Shown here: positions 52,236 through 61,577 of the stretch, in pieces
Position numbering within the stretch: position 1 is the first letter of the stretch
Layout: the number at the start of each line of letters is the position of its first letter
Assembly (NCBI GenBank): GCA_965644315.1
Contig: CBFFRQ010000069.1
Coordinates: 744,001-808,000, forward strand
DNA from: Caecitellus pseudoparvulus
Taxonomy: Eukaryota; Bigyra: Bicosoecida
Direction of reading: 5' to 3'
Length of the DNA stretch: 64,000 bases
The notes under the pieces: model-generated
The model's database searches: none
Told to the model about the DNA's origin: nothing
Seen by the model: only the letters and a program-made list of their open reading frames with translations
Program-made: the position numbers and the translations under genes

Positions 52236-53978
52236 ATGTCAACTGAATCCAGCTCCACTTCAGAGTCATACACAACATCTGACTCCAGCGACTACTCTGA
52301 CGATGAGTTTGAGACGCCGGACGATGAGGGTGGGCTCGCAGAGCCTGGCCCCACCACCCGCCCAGGCGCCGCGGAACGACAAGGGATGTCGAGGAACGCC
52401 CTCCCACAGCCACAGAGCGCTTCGGTTCAGGCAGAGGATGATGAAGTCGACGCTCGCGTCGTCGGCACTGGCGATAGTCTGACCATTGCAGCGTGGGACG
52501 CCGGCGACGCAGAGGGCATGGGGGACTCCCTGCCTTGCGGCATCCAGCCCGAGCCGCGCCCAGGGGGCAGCTTCCGCAGCCTGGGCAGCGCAAGCACCCC
52601 ACGGCGCAGGGGAGAGCTGGAAGAGCGCAAGCACATGGCGTTCATAAAGGCACTGTCCAGCATGAGCCTGCGCTCTGGCGCAGCAGCGCCGCCTGGGATG
52701 CGCACCCCCGCAGCGGAGGGAGCCGACGACAGCCCCTCGGAGGACGGACACCGGCGGTCACCACGCCGCAGGCGTCGGCGCCGCCGAAAACCAAGGACCA
52801 AGGCACAATTGGCAGGCGGCAGCGCTCGCCCAGCGTCTGCGCTGCCAGCTCTGCAGCGCCACGAGAAGGCGGGGGGGGCGCCGCACCCTCCTCGGCGCCT
52901 GCCAGAGCGAAACGTGCCTTCCCACAAGCCAGGAACTCTGCCCGCGTACGTCGCGGCGCGGAAGGAACAGCTTGGCATGCCTGCCCCTGATGATGGCGGG
53001 GACGTGTCGGACACACCCCTGCCGAAAGGCAAGGTGGCTTCCCGGGTGGACGCCCGTTGGCGCCGTGAACTCATTCCCTTCGGTTCTGAGACGGGAGATG
53101 CCCTGCGCAAGTGGCTGGACCGCACGCAAGGCGAAGCTAAGCGCCGGGGTCGGAGGGAGCGCTTGCAACGCCAGTGCACGGCGCACAGCCAGCGCATGTA
53201 CGACAAGCTCCTGCGAATGTCGGAGGAAGCAGATGACGAAGAGGGTGCGCCCCATGCAGCGGACACGGCAGGCTCCGACGTTGTCTGGGCACATGACCGC
53301 CATGGCTTGCCTTCTCCTGGACCTAATGCCTACCATGCTGAGCGGGAGGGTGCTGACAGAGCGGCAACCGCACAAGCCTTCCCCTGGCAGGGCCACTCCC
53401 AGGGTCGTGGCCGAACCCGGCCACACAGCGCCTCGGCAGCGAGCACTCATCTTCGAGGACGAGGTGGCGGCCACGCCTTTAACCACAGGGCACCACATGC
53501 ATCCAGGCAGGCACCAAGGCAAACGGCACGCCCGTCCACTGCTGTAGCACCTCGACGGGGGGGTCACCTGCCCTCCTCCACACCCGGCGCTGCCCCGTCT
53601 CGCTCCAACCAGGAGAGCAAAGCGCAGGGTGACTCAACTCTCCCGCGTGGTGTGGCTGAGAAGCTTCCCTCCTTGGCGCCCACCGCACCGCAGCTTGTCA
53701 GCGCCCGGCGCCCGCCCCTAAACCCAGACCTGGACCCGGCGGTCTGTGCGTCCGCACCGTCGGACCCCATGCAGCAGCCAGCCAAACCGCCCAAGCCGCT
53801 GCCCAAGAGCAGGCATGCGCTGCAGATGAAGCTAGACAGCATGCTCCAAGATAAACAGGGGCTGCCCCATCCCCTGCAGCCCAAGCGGCCGCCTTGTGAG
53901 GAGGCTGGACGCAGCGCCGTACAGGCGAGTCGAAGGCGGCCACGCCGCAAGGGGCGCAAACTGAAGGCAAGGAGGTAG
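52236..53978 (+). CDS. Unknown basic, mostly disordered protein
   Basis: Single exon, 580 residues from the first ATG (MSTESSSTSESYTTSDSSDY). The N-terminal 40 residues are Ser/Asp/Thr/Glu-rich. A strongly basic run follows (HRRSPRRRRRRRRKPRTKAQ), then a helical segment near 300-340 (ARWRRELIPFGSETGDALRK, RERLQRQCTAHSQRMYDKLL) that may be the only folded part. One PSPGPNAYHAE string resembles a single sperm-tail PG-rich repeat (PGPxxY), a feature of axonemal proteins; one copy is not enough to assign a family. The C-terminus is Pro/Arg/Lys-rich and ends RRRPRRKGRKLKARR, a likely nuclear or nucleic-acid binding tail. Confidence 0.6.
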   Translation: MSTESSSTSESYTTSDSSDYSDDEFETPDDEGGLAEPGPTTRPGAAERQGMSRNALPQPQSASVQAEDDEVDARVVGTGDSLTIAAWDAGDAEGMGDSLPCGIQPEPRPGGSFRSLGSASTPRRRGELEERKHMAFIKALSSMSLRSGAAAPPGMRTPAAEGADDSPSEDGHRRSPRRRRRRRRKPRTKAQLAGGSARPASALPALQRHEKAGGAPHPPRRLPERNVPSHKPGTLPAYVAARKEQLGMPAPDDGGDVSDTPLPKGKVASRVDARWRRELIPFGSETGDALRKWLDRTQGEAKRRGRRERLQRQCTAHSQRMYDKLLRMSEEADDEEGAPHAADTAGSDVVWAHDRHGLPSPGPNAYHAEREGADRAATAQAFPWQGHSQGRGRTRPHSASAASTHLRGRGGGHAFNHRAPHASRQAPRQTARPSTAVAPRRGGHLPSSTPGAAPSRSNQESKAQGDSTLPRGVAEKLPSLAPTAPQLVSARRPPLNPDLDPAVCASAPSDPMQQPAKPPKPLPKSRHALQMKLDSMLQDKQGLPHPLQPKRPPCEEAGRSAVQASRRRPRRKGRKLKARR

Positions 53979-54031
53979 ACAGCAGGCAGGGCTGGGCGGG
54001 AAATGCATTGTCCACACTTCACACGGCGCGT

Positions 54032-56087
54032 CTAGCCCGTGGCGGCAGCGGCGGCGGTGCCTGCACCCCCCTCTGCCGCACACTTGGGGCACGCACAGTC
54101 AAAGCCGTAGTGGGCCAGCGCCGCCCTGCGCCCTTGGAAGGAGTCTTCGTTCTCCACGTAGCTCATAAGCAGTGGCTCTCCCTCACCGATGTCCCGTGTC
54201 GCCGTGACTGCCACTCGGCGAGTGAAGAAGGGGTACTCCACCTCCACGTTCGGTTCGCAGGAGTGGTCCATGGTGCTGGCCACGGGCATCAGCGCCATGC
54301 CGCTCATGAAGGGGAACTCCTCTTCCTCATCGCTGTCATCATCGCTCTCCTCCTCCTCTTCTTCGCTCTCTTCACCGGATTCACTCCCCTCCTCCTCCTC
54401 CTCCGCTAGCTCCTCCTCGTGAGCCATCCGGCGCATCTCCCGACGCTGCGCCTTGGCTTCACCGATGGCTTCCCGCGCTGGCCAAAACGCGGCCGCAGCA
54501 GTGGACAGCATGTCAGCTGTCTGGCCCTCCAGAGGCGGTAGCTCGCCCTCCAGCAGCCCCACGTACGAGTGAATAGGGTTCATGATCTGCGGCCGGGAGC
54601 GGCAGTGCGAGCGGGTCGTGGTATGCCGGGCAGTCCAGGCCTGGGTGAAGCGCGACACACCTTCACAGCCATGACATTGAGCTCAAAGGCGCCCATGATG
54701 TCGCCCAGGAAGGGCAGTGAGAAGAGCCTGGCCAGCTCCGCCGGCGGGGGGGCGGGCAGGTCAGCCGGTGCCTGCTCCACGAACACCGCCTTCATGACGG
54801 CCAAGACGTCTGTGCAGGTCTGCTGCATGGCCAGCACCATGGCCTCCTCACTCCACGTGCTGTCTGCCTTTTCCTCTGCAGGCGTGCCGGCCAGGACGAC
54901 GTCCCACCACGGCGCACGGTGCAGGGCGCGATAGGGCAGCACTGCCGAGCTCATGTCCCCGCCATTTGACCGCCATGTGCTGAGGATGTGCGCGTACACC
55001 TTGGCAGCCATGAAAAACACTTCGTTTTCACCTGAGATGCGGGGGGGGGGAAGGGGGTGTGTGGCAGGGCAGGCGCCGCCCCTCGCTACCAGACTCACGC
55101 TGGCAAATGGAGTGCAGCAGCTCCACAGCGTTGATGGACACCAACTCATCGACGGCAGCACCAGCGGGGGCGCTCTCCTGCCCCACCCCTGGCGCCGACG
55201 CGCCCGGCTCCGAGACGGCGGCGGCAGCAGAGGCAGAGGAGGAGGGGGGCAGTGGGGGCGGGGGGACGCTCCCCCCTGCGCCAGCCGCTGGCGCCTGCGA
55301 AGCGCCCGGCCCACCTTCTTCCTGGTCCTCCTCTGCATCTTGCCCTGGGGGTGGCACCATGCCAAGGATGACGGGCGCCACCGCCTCCTCTGGCATGATG
55401 TATGCCACTGGGCACAGCTGCCGGTGGTACTGCTGCCAAGCCTTGCGGCGGCAAGCATCGCCACAGTACTGGGTGTGGCAAAACCAGCAGCCAACTTGCC
55501 CAGGGCAGTAAGGTGAGAGGGGGTCCACGCCAGGCAGGCTGGGGACGGCGTCCGCCTCGGGCAGCAGGCACATGGGCTCTAGCCCAGGCACGCCAGGGGG
55601 GGGCTGCACCGTGGCCAGAGCGCGCACCTGGGACTGGAGGCAGCCGATGAAACGGTGGCACTGTGGGGGAGGGGGGAGACGCAGGTGAGATCCTCGACAC
55701 CGCCTAGGAGGGCACGGGTTGGCGGCGTTCTCGCACATGATCGCAGCATTGAGCCACAGTCTGTGCAGGGAGGTGGGAGGGGGACCCCAGTGAGGCAAGG
55801 CGGCAAAAGCTGGGAGACTTGGAACAAACCTTGTTCTTGTATGTCTGCATGCTCACAAGGGGCACGTCAAACAGCACCGTGTCCCCCTTTGGAACGGGCC
55901 TGCTCGCCAGCATGCGCTTCTGCCCCGTTGCCTCGTCAAACTGCACGGCGAAGCCTTGGTAAGCTGGGGGCAGGCGTGTGCGCAGCGCTGCATAGTACCG
56001 CTCCCCCTCCGCCGTGGGAAGCGGATCGAAGAGGTCACCGCTCTCAGACCCAGAGGGGGCCGATTCGCCTGGGACGGCAGCAGCCAT
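54032..56087 (-). CDS. SMYD-like MYND/SET-domain protein lysine methyltransferase
   Basis: Five exons: 55830-56087, 55737-55760 (a 24-base exon), 55099-55660, 54661-55031 and 54032-54586, giving 589 residues. The micro-exon encodes TVAQCCDH and joins to CHRFIGCLQSQV, rebuilding the first zinc-binding cysteines of a MYND finger. The second half is CWFCHTQYCGDACRRKAWQQ with YHRQLC. The split SET domain appears N-terminally (KRMLASRPVPKGDTVLFDVP) and C-terminally (STMDHSCEPNVEVEYPFFTR, GEPLLMSYVEN). A post-SET cysteine pair lies in FDCACPKCA. Such proteins methylate lysines on histones and cytosolic proteins. Long Pro/Ser/Ala-rich and Glu/Asp-rich insertions (EEELAEEEEEGSESGEESEE) interrupt it. 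It is divergent from the dehydrogenase gene with 239 bases between starts. Confidence 0.82.
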
Positions 56088-56326
56088 TTTCCGCACGTGG
56101 AGCAATTTCCGCAAGGGCCGGAAAGGGGGGCGATGAAAGGGCTCGGAAGCGCAGATCTGGCTGCAAGGGGCGCCCTGGGGCATTGAAGGGAGTGTTTCAT
56201 ATTTTAAGTTACTCTGTCAATCACGCGTCCTCTCTTTTCTGCTCTACACGAACCTCACTTGCCTCGACGGGCCAGCTTGTGCACCCAAAAGGAGCCGGGC
56301 CCTTCACCTCCCAGCACACCAACGCC

Positions 56327-57412
56327 ATGGCAGCAGCAGCAGCAGCCTTGCCCCGCATTGGATGGATTGGAACGGGTATCATGGGTCGGTGAGTGGGATG
56401 CGGAGGCAGAGCAGCGTGGCGGCTTCAGCAGCCCACGTGTGAGGGCCACCACGCCATGTGCTGCACCGTCGATACGTGCCCTGCAGGTGGATGTGCCAGC
56501 ACCTCATCGAAGCGGGTTACACAGCCACCGTGTACAACCGCACTGTGAGCAAGTGCGACCCCCTCAAGGCGCTGGGGGCGACTGTGCGTTCCGCTCACCG
56601 TGTCAGAGCCGCTGCTGCACCCTGCTTCACTGCGCTGGCCGTGGGCCTCCCTGCTCACTGCTCAGGTAGCCTCCTCGCCAGGAGAGGTAGCTGCTGCGTC
56701 TGACATCGTCTTCTCCATTGTGGGGTACCCTGAGGATGTCAAGCAGGTGTTGCTGGGGCAGGACGGCGCCCTGGCCAAGCTGGCCCCAGGCGGCATTCTT
56801 GTAGACATGACCACCTCCACGCCCAGCCTGGCAGTGGAGGTGGCAGAGGCGGCTACGAAGGCAGGCTGCTTTTCTGTGGATGCACCAGTGTCAGGGGGTG
56901 ATGTGGGGGCCAAGGAAGCACGCCTGGCCATCATGGTGGGGGGCGCCAAAGAAGCCGTCGCGAAGGTGATGCCCATGTTTGAGCTGATGGGGAAGAATAT
57001 CAACCACATGGGCCCTCCGGGAGCCGGCCAGAACACGAAGATGGTGAACCAAATCCTGATTTCCTCCGGCATGATCGCCCTGTGCGAGGCGCTGCTGTAC
57101 GCTCACAAGGCTGGCTTGGACGAGGAGCAGGTCATCAAGGCGGTTTCCACGGGGGCGGCGGGGAGTTGGTCTCTCTCCAACTACGGGCCACGCATCGTGA
57201 ACCGAGACTTTGAGCCGGGTTTCATGGTCAAGCACTACCTTAAGGACCTTGGCATCGCCCTGGATGAAGCCAAGGCCATGAACCTGTCCTTGCCCGGCCT
57301 GGCGTTGGCGAACCAGCTGTACCTTGCCGTCCAGGCGCAGGGTGGTGCGGAGAAGGGCACTCAGGCCCTCATGAAGGCGCTTGAGACACTGAACGCCGTT
57401 GAGCGTGCGTGA
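56327..57412 (+). CDS. Beta-hydroxyacid dehydrogenase (3-hydroxyisobutyrate dehydrogenase / glyoxylate reductase family)
   Basis: Three exons: 56327-56388, 56487-56583 and 56666-57412, giving 301 residues. A Rossmann fold opens at once: RIGWIGTGIMGRWMCQHLIE, with NRT at the position that in this family favours NADP. The substrate loop is DAPVSGGDVGAKEARLAIMV, and the catalytic Lys lies in GPPGAGQNTKMVNQ. The C-terminal all-helical domain follows (SNYGPRIVNRDFEPGFMVKH). Members reduce or oxidise small beta-hydroxyacids such as 3-hydroxyisobutyrate (valine breakdown), tartronate semialdehyde or glyoxylate/succinic semialdehyde. Only a short poly-Ala precedes the fold (MAAAAAALP), so no mitochondrial presequence is visible. 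A cytosolic glyoxylate/succinic semialdehyde reductase is therefore as likely as the valine enzyme. Confidence 0.92.
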
Positions 57413-57511
57413 GACAAATTCACACCAGTGCACTCTTCCTGGACCCTCTCGCTGTGCTTGTCAATGTCAGAGGGGTGCTGTGCACGCCCAGTGTTCAGGG
57501 AGCCTTGCATC

Positions 57512-58656
57512 ATGGGCAAGACTGCACGCACGCGGCCTGGCGTTGCAGGCACTGCAAGGTCGGTCAGCTTCTCAAAGCGCTCCGCCAGCGTTGCATTCCA
57601 ACCACACTGCGCAAGCAAGGAAATTCAAGGGCTTGCTGTGCGAGAAGAGGTGCTGCCGAGCCTTTCCCCGCCCCTGATGAGAGCTGGCCACTCTGCCTTG
57701 CTGCAGCCTGGCAAAGAAAACGCAGCACCGAGTCAAGCACCGCCCACCACTCCAAGCCGCGGGAAGGCACTTGCATTGGGGCAATCCATGTCTCCTCCAC
57801 ATACTCAACACAAGACTGGTGCCCTTTTTGGACGGACACTTCGCTGTCCACCGACTCCCCGGTCGGTGCGGGAACACGTCACAACGTAAGACCCCTCCAC
57901 GCCCACCTTCGCACGCGCCGCGCCCCACCTCCCTCGCAGCGGATGGCGCGCCTGCGTGCTGCAGCTGTTTTGGCGAGGCAAAGGCGTGAAGGTGCTGCGC
58001 CATCCCTTTGTGGCTCAAGTCCGCCTGCCTCTGGACAGCTGAGCAAGAGGGCCCTGTCGCCGCCTGCTGCCTGTGTCCGAAATCACGCTCCCCCTGAGAA
58101 GGCAGAGCAAGTCATAGACTCCACTTCTACAGAGGCATCTCCTGCAGACCTCCTCATTTCCCTGCATTCCCACACAGTCTCGGGACCTCAGCTAGATGGG
58201 TGGGTGCCGTCATGGCCTGCGGCTGAGCCTGACAAAACACGACCAGAATGGTCCCCAGCGCAGTTGGGTGGCATGCATGGACGGGAGTTCCTGGTGACCG
58301 AGGATGCAGAGGCGCCGCGAGATGCGGACAGGGGCATCAGTGGAGCTCCGCTGACGCAGGAACAAGCCCGTGCATTCCAGGGCTTCAGCCTGCTCTATCT
58401 TGACGCAGGGCAAGGCACTGCCTCAGCTCCATCGCAGGGCAGCCCCAATGCGCGCTTGCCTACCCTCCTCAAGAATCCCAAGGACTCAGCAAAGTCGTCA
58501 CACTTGCTACCCTGCGCACAGAAGAGCATGCTGGGCGGCCAGGCAGTAGCTGATTGGCTGCAGCTGTGCCGTTCGGGAGAGCGGCAAAGCAAGCGCGCCC
58601 GCGCGGAGAGCGTCACTGCCCGTTCTACGCCACGGAAGAGGCGGACCCAGCGATAG
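57512..58656 (+). CDS. Unknown KEN-box protein with basic C-terminus
   Basis: Two exons, 57512-57865 and 57940-58656, with a 74-base intron (GTGCGG...CAG), giving 356 residues. An alternative ATG lies at 57464. The exon 1 frame was chosen because it has ATG codons and a coherent composition; the overlapping frame from 57409 has none. It contains LLQPGKENAAPSQAPPTTPS, a good KEN box (KEN followed by Pro), plus minimal CDK sites (TPSR, CPPTPRS). Across the junction PTPRS-RMARLRAAAVLARQRR gives a basic helix with an RxxL. The C-terminus ends RQSKRARAESVTARSTPRKR, a bipartite nuclear-signal-like run. Substrates of the anaphase-promoting complex often look like this, but no known family was recognised. 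It converges on the amidotransferase gene with 19 bases between stops. Confidence 0.5.
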
Positions 58657-58675
58657 AGACCACCCTCTGCACGCA

Positions 58676-59637
58676 TCAGCCCCTGAAGAAGCTTCGCAGA
58701 AATGAGAGCAGCTGTGTGTGCCCTGACACTGTCTCCAGCTGGCTCCTTACGTCTTCAGGAGTCTGGCTCGCCTCATCCAGCTCACCAACAACATCTGGGT
58801 AAATCTTTGCCATCATATCATCAACGTTGAACTCTGGATGACCTTGCAAGGCGATTGCTGTGCAAATGCAGGGCAGACGACAGTGCTGGCTGACTGCTCG
58901 CGGTGTCGGGGAGCCATTCCAACCTCTGTGGCCGACAGAACGCACCTGAATCCCCCACCGAAAACATCTCATGCTCGCAGGACGGAGAACTTGCCAGAAG
59001 GACCGCTTGCTCGGGGAGCTTCAGCACGCAGTCTCCATGTGTTTCCAGCAAGCGGTACTCAGGAGCAGGCGCCTCCTTTGGGCCGTGCCAATGGTGCTCG
59101 GCATCGAAGCCAGGTGCAGTCAGCAAGCTGGGCGTTCCAACTACAGCTTCGGTCTTGAAAACAAACTTTCCATGCGGGTTTGGACCCGATGCACCACCTA
59201 GCGCAACAGCAAGCAGCTGCGCACCGAAGCACACCGCCAGGAGCTTTGGCCTACGGCCACCCTCTGGGAGCTCACCACGAACCACCTTCTGAACAAAGCA
59301 CTGCAAATCCTGCATCCAAGGAGCATCTTCAAGAATCCCATGGTGCGATCCCGTCAAGATGATGCCATGGAAGGTGAACGGGTCAGCTGGGAGCCTCTCT
59401 CCGCGAGCAAGCTGCACCAGCGTCCACTCATCGCCGTCTGCTTGCATCACCTGCGTCCACAGCTGTTCATGTCCCTGCCACTGCGCCTCATCTTCATTGT
59501 CCACAACAACTGTGCGGGAGGGTGGAGGTCAGCATGCCTCTGGTTTGCCTCGCAGGTTAGAGTTTGGCCGTCTGATGCACATCAATTTCCGCAGACCACG
59601 CACGAAATGCCCGCTTTGTAGCATCGTCTGCAGCCAT
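58676..59637 (-). CDS. Class-I glutamine amidotransferase-like protein (GMP synthase/gamma-glutamyl peptidase type)
   Basis: Three exons: 59604-59637, 58946-59509 and 58676-58857, giving 259 residues. The 34-base first exon (MAADDATKRAF, GTGCGT donor) joins to LVVDNEDEAQWQGHEQLW, restoring the first strand of the fold. The nucleophile elbow is LLAVCFGAQLLAVALGG, with Cys in CFGAQ. The His-Glu pair is in LQGHPEFNVDD after the second junction (SVGDSA-IALQGHPEF), so the triad is intact. Stand-alone members of this family include plant gamma-glutamyl peptidases, which trim glutathione conjugates, and bacterial YfeJ-like proteins. No synthase domain is attached, so it is not a full GMP synthase. 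Location is probably cytosolic. Confidence 0.88.
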
Positions 59638-59778
59638 CGTTGCAGGTTACTGGCAAACCTCGAATTGAATTTGGAAGCGTTTCATACCACTGCTGCGTGT
59701 GGGGTGGCTTTTGACCCTCCCTACGTCTCCATGCGTCATGGTCTTGAGCTGGACCACACATCCGTGAAGCGAATGTGC

Positions 59779-60927
59779 TCAGGCCTGCTCCTCCTCAGAG
59801 CTGCTGCCCTCATCTGCACTGCTGTCATCGTCAGAGCTGGAGGAGTCATCACTGCTCTGCGAGGTGCTGGAGGAGGCATCCAGAGGCTGCGCGCCGTGCA
59901 GTGGGACATGCTGCAAGAAGCCTTCCTGGCGAACGTGCCGAATGCACTGCAGGATGATGCTGTTCTCCTTGCGCATCTCGCCTGCAAGGAGCTTGCGCAA
60001 CAGGCTCGTGCGGTGCATGCGAGCAGCTCGACCCCGGCCCCGTCCCCCCCGTGCCGAGTCCCGCTGGTTCCCGAGCCGTGAGCCAGCAGCACCAGCAGTG
60101 GTGTGACTGGCGTCTCTACCGCGAGGATTGGGACGAGCCCGCTTGGCCCCTGGCCGCACTTGGTCCTGACCCGCACCACCACCTTGTGACGCAGAGGCAG
60201 GTGGGGCCTTTTCTGCAACCTGAGTCGCCTTTGCGCTCCCTTCGCAGTCATCACTGTCAGAGTAGTCCACCAAGCCGGCAGGCTGGCTTGGACTGGGCGG
60301 CCGGGGCCTCTTGCTGCTGCCCATGAGCCCCTGGTCGGTCGCGGGCACCACCTCCCCGCGAGCTGCTCGATCACATGCATCCTGCAGCTGGGCAGCCTGG
60401 TTGGCCTTGGTGGGGTACCGCCGCCGCCGCGCCGCGATCCACTTGTCCACCTCCGCCTGGTCATTCCCTACGCTGAACGCGTACCGGTACTTGTGCGGGA
60501 CCAGCTGCATGAGGTTTGCCGGGACTCGCACAGAGTCTGACGCTTGTTGCTTGCTGCCGGACCTCCCACGCCCCTTTGCCGAGCCCCTTCCCCTGCCTGC
60601 CGACGCGGCTTTGGCCAGAGGAGCTGGCTGCTTCCACCCTCGAGCTGGAGCTGTGGGTGCTGCGGTGCCGGCAGCCTGCAAGCCCGGCTGCCAGACACCG
60701 GGGCGAGGCTGGGAGTGGGAGTGTGCAGCCATGGCTGCCTGTGCCGCAGCCAGCGCTGCCTGGCGCTGCTGGGCCAGAGTGCTGCTTGCCGTGGATGGTG
60801 CTGAGTGAGGAGCTTGAGAGTGCGCCAGAACACTCTGGCTTGCGCTCATCGGCGCCTGGTGAGATGGAGCAAAGCCAGGATGTGCATACTGGTATGAAGG
60901 GTAGTAATGGTATTGGTGAGGGTTCAT
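59779..60927 (-). CDS. NUFIP1-like box C/D snoRNP assembly factor
   Basis: Single exon from ATG 60927, 382 residues; the open frame extends upstream only to a GTG. The N-terminus is His/Tyr/Pro/Gln/Ala-rich (MNPHQYHYYPSYQYAHPGFA). The diagnostic part is SVGNDQAEVDKWIAARRRRY followed by PTKAN, matching the conserved NUFIP core (W-I/R-x-x-R-R-x-x-Y-P-T-x-x-N). NUFIP1/Rsa1 bridges snoRNP core proteins and the R2TP chaperone during box C/D snoRNA assembly. Gly/Arg repeats (GRGRGSAKGRGRSG, RGGRGRGRAARM) suggest RNA contact. A second conserved block, SLLRKLLAGEMRKENSIILQ CIRH, resembles the C-terminal segment of fungal and plant relatives. The tail is a Ser/Asp/Glu-rich acidic run. No C2H2 zinc finger is seen. 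Confidence 0.78.
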   Translation of the reverse strand: MNPHQYHYYPSYQYAHPGFAPSHQAPMSASQSVLAHSQAPHSAPSTASSTLAQQRQAALAAAQAAMAAHSHSQPRPGVWQPGLQAAGTAAPTAPARGWKQPAPLAKAASAGRGRGSAKGRGRSGSKQQASDSVRVPANLMQLVPHKYRYAFSVGNDQAEVDKWIAARRRRYPTKANQAAQLQDACDRAARGEVVPATDQGLMGSSKRPRPPSPSQPAGLVDYSDSDDCEGSAKATQVAEKAPPASASQGGGAGQDQVRPGAKRARPNPRGRDASHTTAGAAGSRLGNQRDSARGGRGRGRAARMHRTSLLRKLLAGEMRKENSIILQCIRHVRQEGFLQHVPLHGAQPLDASSSTSQSSDDSSSSDDDSSADEGSSSEEEQA

Positions 60928-61577
60928 GGTACGAAACAGACCAGCTGAGAGGCGCTGAAAACTCAACGGTGGCAATGCAATTTCCGCAAGAGACACCTGC
61001 CTATGCCTGCGCTACCCCTGGGATCAAGGGCACTTCGTGGCAGGAAAGTAGATCTGTGTGCAATCAGGCGGTGGGTCCGGGTGCAAGCCGCAGCAAGCTG
61101 GGATAGTCTCGTGAATTTGGCTCGCGTGTCGTGTCGCATGCTGTGCAACGGAGCAGCTGCATCGACACGAGGCGCAGGCGTCTGCACTTGCAAGCCCTGG
61201 TCAAATGCCTGGAATCCAAACACATTCACGCGTGATTCCGTTGCAAGGAGCCTTGCCTGCTGCGTCGACTCGACTGCAGCGCCTTGAAGTGACTTCCCTT
61301 GCTGCAGCGTCTGTCGGCGCGTTTCTCCTGAAACGCCACCATTGCCCGCCGCCGCCACTCGTGCTGAACCTGCTGTCTTGCGACTGGAAGCAGCTTCGCG
61401 GCATATCCAGTGGTACACACTAGCGGAGGCAGGTGGTCACCTGAGTCAGGTTCGCCGCGCGTCAGCATACAGCTGCACTTCGTCCACTCGAGTGCGGAGC
61501 GTGCCATTCTTTGCGGCTGCTTAACTGAGCCCCAGAGGCGCTGAGACGGCAGCACACCCACAGGCTTCATTTCGACC
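60928..61577. other. Divergent intergenic region
   Basis: These 650 bases lie between the NUFIP-like start (minus) and the Cys-rich protein start (plus), the longest gap in the window. Open frames exist on both strands but none shows a family motif or gene-like composition. No tRNA or repeat was recognised. Confidence 0.4.

Noticed and set aside
54300-54420. Ser-rich plus-strand frame opposite the SMYD acidic tract
   Set aside because: It is the complement of a GAG/GAA-rich acidic run in a supported gene.
57409-57900. Alternative frame running from the dehydrogenase stop into the KEN-box gene
   Set aside because: It has no ATG and random-looking composition; the chosen frame has ATG codons, a KEN box and a phase-0 junction with a 74-base intron.
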